Source of the DNA: Candidatus Nomurabacteria bacterium
GTDB taxonomy: Bacteria; Patescibacteriota; Saccharimonadia; Saccharimonadales; Saccharimonadaceae
Reading direction: 5' to 3'
NCBI GenBank assembly: GCA_031255735.1
Contig: JAIRRY010000021.1
Location: 1 to 44,859, forward strand
DNA: 44,859 nucleotides
This document shows positions 35,908 through 44,660 of the stretch, piece by piece. The notes beneath the pieces are model-generated. The model was not told the origin of the DNA. It did not search any database and was given only the letters and a program-made list of their open reading frames with translations. Numbering within the stretch: position 1 is the first letter of the stretch; each line of letters begins with the position of its first letter. The position numbers were made by a program, and so were the translations under genes.

Positions 35908-37934
35908 ACTTTATTCACTACTGGTATAACGATGGGTGTATGGCCTGTTGAATCGTACAAAATATGCGCTACGTCGTCTTTTATCTCTTGTTTTAGTGTG
36001 TCCATGCTGGCATCTAGGCTGGAATGGTCGGTTTTGGTGCGCAGATAATGGCGAATTTTGCCGATTAGCTCTTCGCTGTCGTTTAGATAAACAAAGGCGC
36101 GGCTAATGACATCTGGTGTTTTAACTAGGCGACCAGTTTTCTTGTTCAGGGTTAGTACGATGATGAAAATGCCCTCGTTGCTGATATGCAGGCGGTCTTT
36201 AACTACAGCGTCGTGCACTTCGTTACCCGTGCCGTCGTATAGCTCGCTGCCAACGTTGATACGGCCATTTTTCTTGATAGTTTTATCGGGTAGAAATTCC
36301 ACAACGTCACCGTCGTCGCACACTAAGATGCGCTCGCGTGGGATGCCGCAAACGTTTTCGGCCATTTCGGCGCTGTGGTGCAGCATATAAAATTCACCGT
36401 GGTTTGGGATGTAGTTAAGCGGCTTTAAGGTTTGCACGTATTCAACGTGATCTTCAAAGTAGGCATGGCCAGAAAGGTGTAGCGGGCCCATGCCGTGCAC
36501 GTGGTTTTTGCCGTGGCGGATAACTTCTGCGCCTTCACGCATTAGGCCGCTTTCGGTGTTCACAACATGAATTTCATTGCCAGGGATGGGATTGGAGCTG
36601 AACACCACCACGTCGGTGTTTTTTACCTTAATATACTTGTGCTGGCCAGTAATCATGCGGTTTAATACGGCGTTAAGCTCGCCTTGAGAGCCCGTGCAGA
36701 TGATAGCCACGCGGCTATCGGGTAGCTTTATGATGTCTTCCATCTTCATAATGACATCTTTAGGCACTTTGATTTGGCGGCTGCGCAGAGCCACTTCAAG
36801 GTTGTTAATCATGCTGTAGCCTGCGAATGCCACTTTGCGGCCATGCTTGGCGGCCTCTTCAAGCGCTCGTTGAATGCGCAAAATCTGGCTAGAGAAGCTG
36901 CTGATGATGATGCGACTATTTTTGTATTCGTTCATCACCTTGCCGAAGCTATCGCCAACTTCAATTTCGCTCCAGGTGTGGCGGCCCGGCGTGTCGATAT
37001 TGGTGGACTCGTTAAGCATAACGTGGATACCTTCTTTGGTGGCGATTTCAGTTAAGCGAGTCATATCGAAAGGTTTGTCGATGGGGTTGTCTTCAAAGCG
37101 CCAGTCGCCGCTAAATAGCACCACGCCGTTTGGCGTGCGCACTACAATGGCGGTGCTGCCTGGGATGGAGTGCAAAACGTGAACAAATTCTAAGCTAAGG
37201 CTGGGGCTTACCTGAATGATGTCGTGTTTCCAAGGTTCAACGTTAATGTAGTTCATCTCAGGCACTTCGGGCAGCTCGTTCATGCTTTTTTTGACCATAT
37301 TAAGTGTAAACTCGGTGCCATAGATAGGGGTGATGTGTGGAAAGCGTGGCAACAGGTGTTGCACAGCGCCGATGTGGTCTAGGTGGCCATGCGTGAAGGC
37401 GATGGCTTTAACTTTGCGAAGGTTTTTTTCAATGTATTCGATGTTTGGCACCATGTAATCTACACCAGGGTAATCTTCGTTGACAAACATAATACCCATG
37501 TCGACCAGGATAATCTCGTCGCCATATTCAAGCGCGGTCATGTTTTTGCCGATACCCATTTCACCTACGCCACCGATAGGGATAATTCGCACAGCGTTTT
37601 TAGTGGGGCGAGCGGCGCGCAGCTGAGCTGGCGACACCTGCTGGCCGTTAAAGCCGTTATATAGCGATTTATTGATGGGTGTTTCGCTGATGATATGTTG
37701 CGTAGCCCTAGCATGTACGTCGCTGGCCACCATGCGCTGGGCGCGCACCATTTCGCCGTGGCGAGTGGTGGTGTTAAGCGGCACATGGCGTCGCGAACCG
37801 TCTTTAGCTTCGTCGTCGGGCGACTTTTTGGGTTTATTGGCGGCTAGTTTCTGCCTATTTTTTAGTTCTTTGAGTTTTTGCTCGCGCTGGGCTAAAAGCT
37901 TCGCACGTCTAGCTTCTTCAGATATTTTAGTCAT
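35904..37934 (-). CDS. rnj: Ribonuclease J (metallo-beta-lactamase fold) with ~110-aa basic N-terminal extension
   Basis: IPIGGVGEMGIGKNMTALEYGDEIILVDMG, THGHLDHIGAVQ, GSQGELNAVLNRM. Confidence 0.92.
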   Translation of the reverse strand: MTKISEEARRAKLLAQREQKLKELKNRQKLAANKPKKSPDDEAKDGSRRHVPLNTTTRHGEMVRAQRMVASDVHARATQHIISETPINKSLYNGFNGQQVSPAQLRAARPTKNAVRIIPIGGVGEMGIGKNMTALEYGDEIILVDMGIMFVNEDYPGVDYMVPNIEYIEKNLRKVKAIAFTHGHLDHIGAVQHLLPRFPHITPIYGTEFTLNMVKKSMNELPEVPEMNYINVEPWKHDIIQVSPSLSLEFVHVLHSIPGSTAIVVRTPNGVVLFSGDWRFEDNPIDKPFDMTRLTEIATKEGIHVMLNESTNIDTPGRHTWSEIEVGDSFGKVMNEYKNSRIIISSFSSQILRIQRALEEAAKHGRKVAFAGYSMINNLEVALRSRQIKVPKDVIMKMEDIIKLPDSRVAIICTGSQGELNAVLNRMITGQHKYIKVKNTDVVVFSSNPIPGNEIHVVNTESGLMREGAEVIRHGKNHVHGMGPLHLSGHAYFEDHVEYVQTLKPLNYIPNHGEFYMLHHSAEMAENVCGIPRERILVCDDGDVVEFLPDKTIKKNGRINVGSELYDGTGNEVHDAVVKDRLHISNEGIFIIVLTLNKKTGRLVKTPDVISRAFVYLNDSEELIGKIRHYLRTKTDHSSLDASMDTLKQEIKDDVAHILYDSTGHTPIVIPVVNKV

Positions 37935-38049
37935 TTTTACTCCGTGTAATCATACAAAAAACAGTATTTTTAGTTAAGTTTTTGTACAAGTAGTATTATT
38001 TAGTACCCCTAGTGTAGCAAAGTGGATATGCATTGTCAAGGGCATAGTA

Positions 38050-38078
38050 TTGACAATTTAGCAAAAGTTTGCTATAAT
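38050..38078 (+). promoter_or_regulatory. Consensus promoter TTGACA-N17-TATAAT
   Basis: Read directly. Confidence 0.88.
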
Positions 38079-38086
38079 GAAGAAAT

Positions 38087-38175
38087 AGACACCTCAAATA
38101 GGACGAGGAGTCTAATTTTGAGTGCCCGCGTTGCGGGCTCGATTCAGAAAGGAGGTGAGCTGTATGATTCAGCTC
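38087..38175 (+). promoter_or_regulatory. Riboswitch-like leader with competing anti-SD pairings and start codon in a hairpin loop
   Basis: CACCTC (38090-38095) can pair with GAGGTG (38152-38157, SD) or sit in hairpin AGAC-A-CCTC/GAGG-A-GTCT (38087-38113); ATG in loop of GAGCTG/CAGCTC. Confidence 0.5.
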
Positions 38176-38421
38176 GCTATCTGTAGTTTCTTGCTCGCAA
38201 CTTTTGGCGCACTTTGTGTGCTAGCGGGTAAGAGGTGGCTCAGGGCGGTTTCCGTCGCCGGGATCGTGATTGACGTGTTTATCGCGTCGCCGATCCTAGT
38301 GGCGGATGTCAGCTTGGCACCGATCCTTATCGTGATCGGTTTTGCTATGGCTGGCGGCTTCGCAGTCGCCTTGGCGACAGTCATTGGGAGAGCCCGCAAC
38401 ATCAGCCATCAGGCCGAATAG
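38164..38421 (+). CDS. Small (85-aa) multi-TM membrane protein
   Basis: Strong SD AAGGAGG before ATG 38164; mostly hydrophobic. Confidence 0.72.
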   Translation: MIQLAICSFLLATFGALCVLAGKRWLRAVSVAGIVIDVFIASPILVADVSLAPILIVIGFAMAGGFAVALATVIGRARNISHQAE

Positions 38422-38460
38422 GCCTACCGGGGCGGCCAAAAGCCCGCCCCAACTCCATGT

Positions 38461-38489
38461 TTGACAAAGTTTTAGCGGTTTGCTAACAT
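38461..38489 (+). promoter_or_regulatory. Promoter TTGACA-N17-TAACAT for nusA
   Basis: Read directly. Confidence 0.75.
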
Positions 38490-38584
38490 TAAAGTATTGT
38501 ACATTACCGGCCGACAGGTCGGTTGTTTTAATATCAATTAACAATTTGACTGTACGTTTTTCGGGTCCTGCCACTCGGTCCGCC

Positions 38585-38626
38585 CCTAAAAATTTTGCCA
38601 CACTAAAGTGGGCAAACATTTTTGGG
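38585..38626 (+). promoter_or_regulatory. Long stem-loop in nusA 5' leader
   Basis: CCTAAAAATTTTGCCAC pairs with GTGGGCAAACATTTTTGGG with single-nt bulges; loop ACTAAA. Confidence 0.6.
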
Positions 38627-38675
38627 TGCTGCCCCGCCTCGTGTCACCCCAAAAACGCCTTAGGAAGGAAATAAA

Positions 38676-39800
38676 ATGGAATCATTAGACTTAAAACAAA
38701 TGGTAGAAGGCATCAAGCTGATTGCCGAAGAGAAGAACTTGCCTGAAGATACGGTTTTTAGCATCATCGAGCAGGCGATTGCCGCTGCCTGGCGCCGCGA
38801 TAACGGTGAAAAAGACCAGAATGTGCGAGCCGAGCTTAATGTTAACACCGGTGAAGCTGAAGTTTTTGTAATGCGCGACGTGATCGAAGATGACGTGGCC
38901 TACGACCCAGTAACTGAAGTTCCGCTGGCCGAGGCTAAAAAGCTTAAAAAAGGCGCGAAAGTGGGCGACGTGATTGAAGATTCGCACACCGTGACTTCTT
39001 TCGGCCGTGTGGCGGCGCAAACCGCTAAGCAGGTGGTGATTCACCGCTTGAAGGAAGCCGAAAAAGAGGTGGTGCTCGAAGAATACGAAGACAAAGTTGG
39101 CACGGTGGTAACAGGTACGATTATGCGTGTTGAGCCGCGCCTTGTAAGTATTGATCTCGGCAAAGCTACTGGTATTATGCCAAAAAGTGAGCAAATTGAC
39201 GGTGAATATTACAGTGTTGGTGCGCGCACTAAGGTGTATATTAAGGAAATTGACCGCGAAGGGCGTAGTGGTGCGCAGCTAATTCTTAGCCGTGGCAACG
39301 AGGCATTTATTGAATACCTGTTCCGCCAAGAAGTTCCTGAAATTGAAAATGATACTGTAGAAATTAGAAATATCGCCCGCGAGGCTGGCCGCCGCACTAA
39401 AATTGCTGTATCTAGTAATGTGCCTGGTGTTGACCCTGTAGGTACGTTCGTGGGTGGTCGCGGTGTGCGTGTGCAGGCTGTGATGAACGAAATTGGCGAC
39501 CGCGAGAAAATCGACATCGTTACTTTTAGCGACAACCCCAGCGAATTTATCCGTGGTGCTTTAAGCCCAGCCGAGATAATTAAAGTAGACATTAACGAGA
39601 AAGACAAGAGTGCCAAGGTGTTTGTGGCCGAAGACCAGCAAAGTATTGCCATTGGCCGCAGTGGTCAGAACGTGCGCTTGGCGTCGCGCCTCACTGGCTA
39701 CAAGCTTGACATTGAGCTGGCTAGCAAACCCGCACCTAGGGCGCGCAAGAACATCGAAGACAATCTGATGAGCGCTATTGAGGCTTCGGCCGAAGAGTAA
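38676..39800 (+). CDS. nusA: Transcription termination/antitermination factor NusA
   Basis: N-terminal NusA domain, S1, KH (VDPVGTFVGGRGVRVQAVMNEIGDREKIDIV), AIGRSGQNVRLASRLTG. Confidence 0.94.
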   Translation: MESLDLKQMVEGIKLIAEEKNLPEDTVFSIIEQAIAAAWRRDNGEKDQNVRAELNVNTGEAEVFVMRDVIEDDVAYDPVTEVPLAEAKKLKKGAKVGDVIEDSHTVTSFGRVAAQTAKQVVIHRLKEAEKEVVLEEYEDKVGTVVTGTIMRVEPRLVSIDLGKATGIMPKSEQIDGEYYSVGARTKVYIKEIDREGRSGAQLILSRGNEAFIEYLFRQEVPEIENDTVEIRNIAREAGRRTKIAVSSNVPGVDPVGTFVGGRGVRVQAVMNEIGDREKIDIVTFSDNPSEFIRGALSPAEIIKVDINEKDKSAKVFVAEDQQSIAIGRSGQNVRLASRLTGYKLDIELASKPAPRARKNIEDNLMSAIEASAEE

Positions 39801-39817
39801 AATAGCTCACATAAGGA

Positions 39818-39852
39818 GAAACCTTTGGCATTTAGTCCAAAGGTTTCTTTTT
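39818..39852 (+). terminator. Intrinsic terminator after nusA
   Basis: GAAACCTTTGG-catttagt-CCAAAGGTTTC-TTTTT. Confidence 0.93.
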
Positions 39853-39878
39853 GTAACGTTTATGGTTATAATACTTAT

Positions 39879-40409
39879 ATGAGCAAGGTAAAGAAGTATA
39901 TAGTTTGGCTGATGGCAGGATTGATCGTGCTAATTGGCGTTACTATCGGAACGATAGCAGTATTAAACAAAATAAAAAATGATAAGTCGGGCGAGGTAAG
40001 TACTATGCAAGATGATAAGCGCTACAGTGACTTAGACGCGAAACAAGAGAAAGCCATCGCTCTTGCGCAGAGTGGAGATTCCGAAGGTGCCAGACGGCTA
40101 GCGGCTGATAATGTGGCTGAGGCAGAGCGATCGGGTGATAACGAGAAGGTTTATTGGGCAAAAACTTATCAAGCTATTGTTTATACGGAAACTGGCGATA
40201 AGCAAAAAGCTTTAGACATCTATCTTGAATTACTTAATATGGATGTGGAGCAAGAAAAACTGTCTACTCTGTACTACATAGTGGCTATTTACCGAGAGTT
40301 AGGCGACGGGCAAAGCGAGCAGAAGTACTTGCAGCAGTATATAGAGATGTCTGACGGTAAAGCGCCGGCTGAATATAGTGAACGACTTGAGGAGTTAAAG
40401 AATGCGTAG
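39879..40409 (+). CDS. Membrane-anchored TPR-like protein
   Basis: N-terminal TM; TPR-like repeats (AKTYQAIVYTETGDKQKALDIYLELL); TATAAT 6 nt before ATG. Confidence 0.75.
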   Translation: MSKVKKYIVWLMAGLIVLIGVTIGTIAVLNKIKNDKSGEVSTMQDDKRYSDLDAKQEKAIALAQSGDSEGARRLAADNVAEAERSGDNEKVYWAKTYQAIVYTETGDKQKALDIYLELLNMDVEQEKLSTLYYIVAIYRELGDGQSEQKYLQQYIEMSDGKAPAEYSERLEELKNA

Positions 40410-42990
40410 AATTGCAAAGTATCTAATTATCGCCGCATTCGCGGTTTGTGGAGTTTTTTTGGGTGCTACTACAGCATCTGCTGCTGGTGGTGGGGCAATT
40501 GGTGGCGGTGGTTCCGGCTCTGGCGGCGGCGGTGGCGGTGGTGCCTGGACCCGGTACGGTTTTGAGTGGAGAGTATTTAACTTGAATGGCAGTGGGCCAA
40601 GCCGCTTCACTGACGGTACCCAGTGGAATTATGTTAAGAGCGCATGCTCTGGGTCAGACTCGGTGTACGCCTTTGTAGTTTACACCAGGCCAAATGCTGG
40701 TGGCGATGCTTGGGTCTATAGATATGATTCGAGTTGGTATAATTTTAGAAACCCAATTCGTAGCCGTTTTATAGCATCTGAAGCTGCAGCTAGAGCTGAA
40801 TACGACGCTTTACCTGCCAATATCAAGGGCGGCTATGCGTGGGGGTCTAATGTGGCTTGGTTCTGTCGCTGGGATGGTGATTGGAATTTATCACGAGCTG
40901 ATATAACCGTGAGGCCCACACCAACAGATTATAAGGGTGTAACTGTCACCTATACACATAGAGCGTATAACGATAGTGGCAATGGCGCTGAAAACATTAA
41001 TATCAGAGCTTTACAAAGTGGCGTTCAAAAAGGCTCCTGGACATTAAACATTGGCTCAAACGCCTGGAGCGCCGATAGAAATTCTACTCAGGGATTAGCG
41101 AAAACAGACGTCGGCAGGGGAAGATACTGTCGCAACACTGAGGCAAGGCCAAAATCTGGCAAAGACGGCAGAGCTGTTACTAGTGGTCAGGCGTGCGTTG
41201 ATGTTTATTCGCCGTGGTTAATTAGGCCTTCGTCTTCAATAAGTTTGCCCGACGGTTGCTTGATATCCAACCCAAATCGCACTAAGCCTGGTTGCGCAGT
41301 CACGTTTAAACACACAGTTCAAGAGAGTAACGCACGTGTATTGAAGAATGATACAGGTGGTAATGTTAAGGTTGACGCCACGGTTTATCAATACGTCAAC
41401 GCTGGCAATAACACAACTAAGCCAAGCAGCCTAACTAGGGTAGATGGCGCTGGTGGCTCAAATACATCATTTGATGAGAGCGCATATATTATTAACGCTA
41501 AGGCTAATAGTGCGTCGGTAACTCAAGATCACGTGGGTAAAACCATATGCCAGTTTGTTCGTTCAAGTTATTGGGGAAGAAATAGGCCGAGTAATTCGGC
41601 GAATGGCTTTAACGATTCCACACCAGTTTGCGTGTACGTACCATATAATTACGCCACGGCGGTTCAGAATGATATGTCGACTTATGGTAAAGATGCAGTG
41701 GTGGAAGCTGGCACTACGGTTAAGATAGGGGCTGAGTTTTCTCTGACTGATGTTGGCACTGGCACTAAGCTTAACTCTTATCACACTAAGTCTAAAACCT
41801 TGAACTGGGCACTTAATGTTACTTGCGAAGGTTTAAGGGCAGGTGAAGTTTGCTCTGGTGGTAGTAGTGGGCAAGCCAGTATAGATACTGCTACAGGTTC
41901 GTTCAAGAAGTATCAAGATATTGTGGTGCCAGATTATAACTTGGGAGCGCGGTTGTGTTTTGTGGCGTCAATTGCGCCGAGAGCTGTGATTTTAGATGTT
42001 GATCAAGGTGACATAACTGTAGCGGAAAAGTACTGTTTCCGTGTCGGTAAAGCGCCTAAGGTTCAAGTTAGAAACGGTGGTGTTTCAGCTCCTGGCGGCA
42101 TTACGGCTAAAGTAACTAATCGCCTTAACGCTATTAACGGCAATGGCAGCCCATCAGCTAACCGCGGTATTTATGGTTCGTGGTCGGAATACGAGGCTGT
42201 ATCAGCGAGCAATATAAACGGTCTTGCGTCTTTGGCGGCATTTCAAAAACCAGCGCAAGATATAGCCCAGGCAACTTATAGTCGTGCTACATTCGGGAAC
42301 GTTGATCCAGGCGGAACGACAGTTTTAGGTCGCTTCAAAAATGGTGAAGACTCAAGCGTAGCTAATGTAGTTGATTATTTCTATGAGATTGTGAAATCTA
42401 TGCCAAGTGGAGTAGTGTACAGCGACAACACTATTTTAACTGATAAAAATGAAGAGTCGCTATATAATGGTACGGGTAAAGTGGTAATTGGCGGTGGTGT
42501 GGTGCCAAAGGGTCATACAGCCATTATCTATACAACAGGCGATATCGAAATTACTGGTAATATTGAATATGAGAACGGCGTTTATAGCTCAACGTTGGAA
42601 ATTCCGCAAGTAGTTATTATTAGCCGCAAAAATATACGCATTCACGATAGCGTAACTCATGTAGATGCTTGGTTGTTGGCGCATAGTAGCACAGCAAGTG
42701 TGGCTGGCACGATTTATACTTGTGCTGGCAGTGGTGAGTCTGTTAATCAAGTTATAGAACGTCTGAGCGGTTCGGTGTGTAGCAACAGGCTTGATATTGG
42801 TGGGCCGATTTACGCTGATAAATTACACTTACTGCGTACGGCTGGTGCTGAAGCTACAAATCCCAAAGAGCCAGCAGAGATCTTCACGCTACCTTCAAGT
42901 ACTTTCTTGTGGGCATATGATTATGCTAACAAAAAGAATGTTGGTTACGCAGCAACAAGGTATTCGATTGATATTCCGCCGAGATACTAG
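40402..42990 (+). CDS. Large secreted surface protein with Gly-rich linker after signal peptide
   Basis: Signal peptide AAFAVCGVFLGATTASAAG followed by GGGAIGGGGSGSGGGGGGG; overlaps TPR gene. Confidence 0.78.
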   Translation: MRRIAKYLIIAAFAVCGVFLGATTASAAGGGAIGGGGSGSGGGGGGGAWTRYGFEWRVFNLNGSGPSRFTDGTQWNYVKSACSGSDSVYAFVVYTRPNAGGDAWVYRYDSSWYNFRNPIRSRFIASEAAARAEYDALPANIKGGYAWGSNVAWFCRWDGDWNLSRADITVRPTPTDYKGVTVTYTHRAYNDSGNGAENINIRALQSGVQKGSWTLNIGSNAWSADRNSTQGLAKTDVGRGRYCRNTEARPKSGKDGRAVTSGQACVDVYSPWLIRPSSSISLPDGCLISNPNRTKPGCAVTFKHTVQESNARVLKNDTGGNVKVDATVYQYVNAGNNTTKPSSLTRVDGAGGSNTSFDESAYIINAKANSASVTQDHVGKTICQFVRSSYWGRNRPSNSANGFNDSTPVCVYVPYNYATAVQNDMSTYGKDAVVEAGTTVKIGAEFSLTDVGTGTKLNSYHTKSKTLNWALNVTCEGLRAGEVCSGGSSGQASIDTATGSFKKYQDIVVPDYNLGARLCFVASIAPRAVILDVDQGDITVAEKYCFRVGKAPKVQVRNGGVSAPGGITAKVTNRLNAINGNGSPSANRGIYGSWSEYEAVSASNINGLASLAAFQKPAQDIAQATYSRATFGNVDPGGTTVLGRFKNGEDSSVANVVDYFYEIVKSMPSGVVYSDNTILTDKNEESLYNGTGKVVIGGGVVPKGHTAIIYTTGDIEITGNIEYENGVYSSTLEIPQVVIISRKNIRIHDSVTHVDAWLLAHSSTASVAGTIYTCAGSGESVNQVIERLSGSVCSNRLDIGGPIYADKLHLLRTAGAEATNPKEPAEIFTLPSSTFLWAYDYANKKNVGYAATRYSIDIPPRY

Positions 42991-43063
42991 CCGAAATAAG
43001 CACAAAACACTAACGCACCGTGGTAAAATGGAGCTACGGTGCGTTCTCACGTAATTAAGGCGT

Positions 43064-43109
43064 GCGCGCGTGGCGGAATTGGTAGACGCGCTAGCTTCAG
43101 GTGCTAGTG
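43064..43109 (+). tRNA. tRNA-Leu (CAG) 5' half; T-arm and 3' acceptor strand not found (apparently truncated)
   Basis: GCGCGCGTGGCGGAATTGGTAGACGCGCTAGCTTCAGGTGCTAGTG matches the tRNA-Leu 5' half through the anticodon arm. Confidence 0.75.
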
Positions 43110-43237
43110 CGTGCGGTGCTTATTACGACGATACTACAGAGGTGAAATGGATCTGGTAAGATCTATTTTTTCATATAGACACCCTATTTGACACCTTATG
43201 AATATACGAGTAACTACATATATAGAAATACGACACC

Positions 43238-44365
43238 TTATAGAGCGATGTTCTGAGCAAGCGTATTGAGTGCCGTTGTTTGGTTTTCTAAACTCGAATG
43301 TGTATAGATTTGTAATGTAGTAGCAATGTCGGAATGTCCTAAAATTACTTGTGCGTCCTTTGGCGATACGCCAGCATCTTTTAATAACGTGGCTACGGTG
43401 TGGCGTATTTCATGCAAACATAGTTTCGGCAAGCCGGCATTTTTGGCTAGCCACTGAAAAGTCGTTAATAAACTTCGTGGATCGACGGGGTTACCTATGC
43501 TGCTGTGAAATATCAAATCGTCAGCATAGTCATATTTTGCTTCAGCAAGTTTATGTCGAAGCAATGCTGACTTTACTCTTGGCAAAAGCGGTAAATCTCG
43601 AATGCTTGACTTGGTTTTTGGCTCAGAAACCACTAATTTATATCTCACTTCAGCAATTGTCTGGCGAATATGGATTTCATTTTTCTGGAAGTCAATATCT
43701 CTCCACCTCAATCCTATGACTTCGCCTCTACGCAAGCCATAATGAAACATTATTTCAAACAGAGCAGAATACTTATGGTCCTTAATAAAATCTAAAAATC
43801 TAGCGACCTGCTCTTTATCCCAGACTTTACGCTCTTTATACTTGTATTTCGGAGTATCGACTGACAGTGTGACGTTCCTACTGACAAGTTCGAGCTTGAC
43901 GGCATCTTTGATGGCAGTAGAGAGCAATTGTTTGGCTACTTTTTGGACATATCGACTCTTACCGTCTTGTTCGAACTTGGTCAACATCATCCGGATATGG
44001 TCGGGACGAAGCGATGTGAGTGGTATGTTACCAACGGTGGGCATTAAATGATTTTTAACCGTCATTTCACGTCCAGCTTGGGTTATATCGCGGACTCGTG
44101 GGGCGGAGATGTACTTTAACCAGTATTCTAAATATTCACCAGTCGTTCGTTTACTACGAACAATCGGCGTGCCCCTATCGGCAAGTGCCATCTCCTCTCG
44201 CATTCTTGCTATGACTGCCTGCTTATCTTTGAGGATAACCGACTGACGTTTTTTCGTCCCACCTGGCAACATTACGGTATATCTACCCATCCAGCGACCG
44301 TCAGATCGCTGGACGATAGAGCCTTCGCCTTTAGAGCGACGTTTTTTATTTTTAGAAGAAGTCAT
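43238..44365 (-). CDS. int: Tyrosine recombinase/phage-type integrase
   Basis: GLRRGEVIGLRW, LHEIRHTVATLL, ILGHSDIATTLQIYTH catalytic motifs. Confidence 0.95.
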   Translation of the reverse strand: MTSSKNKKRRSKGEGSIVQRSDGRWMGRYTVMLPGGTKKRQSVILKDKQAVIARMREEMALADRGTPIVRSKRTTGEYLEYWLKYISAPRVRDITQAGREMTVKNHLMPTVGNIPLTSLRPDHIRMMLTKFEQDGKSRYVQKVAKQLLSTAIKDAVKLELVSRNVTLSVDTPKYKYKERKVWDKEQVARFLDFIKDHKYSALFEIMFHYGLRRGEVIGLRWRDIDFQKNEIHIRQTIAEVRYKLVVSEPKTKSSIRDLPLLPRVKSALLRHKLAEAKYDYADDLIFHSSIGNPVDPRSLLTTFQWLAKNAGLPKLCLHEIRHTVATLLKDAGVSPKDAQVILGHSDIATTLQIYTHSSLENQTTALNTLAQNIAL

Positions 44366-44660
44366 TCATTCCTTTCTTCCTAGTCTCAACGCTTTCAAGG
44401 TATTCCTTGAGGGACTTAAGACGAACTAGCCGCCGACCACCGATAATGACTGTTGGTAACTGGCGAGAATTGACCAGTTTATAGTAAATCCATTGGCTAA
44501 CATTCAAGTAGCCCATAACCTGTTTCATACTTAGCAATGTAACTTCACTCATATCCAAATCATCTCCCTGTTCTATCTCTATATAATTATTTTGCCGCGC
44601 TTTCGCGGGTGCGCCAAGGCTTTTTTGTCGCTTTTTTTGAGAAATATGTTGTTCTAGCAT
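44352..44660 (-). CDS. Excisionase-family helix-turn-helix protein
   Basis: LLSMKQVMGYLNVSQWIYYKLVNSRQLPTVIIGGRRLVRLKSLKEYLE. Confidence 0.85.
   Translation of the reverse strand: MLEQHISQKKRQKSLGAPAKARQNNYIEIEQGDDLDMSEVTLLSMKQVMGYLNVSQWIYYKLVNSRQLPTVIIGGRRLVRLKSLKEYLESVETRKKGMNDFF

Noticed and set aside
43064-43160. Group I intron in tRNA-Leu
   Set aside because: Known tRNA-Leu introns interrupt the anticodon loop; here the loop is intact and no downstream exon is seen, whereas an integrase follows.
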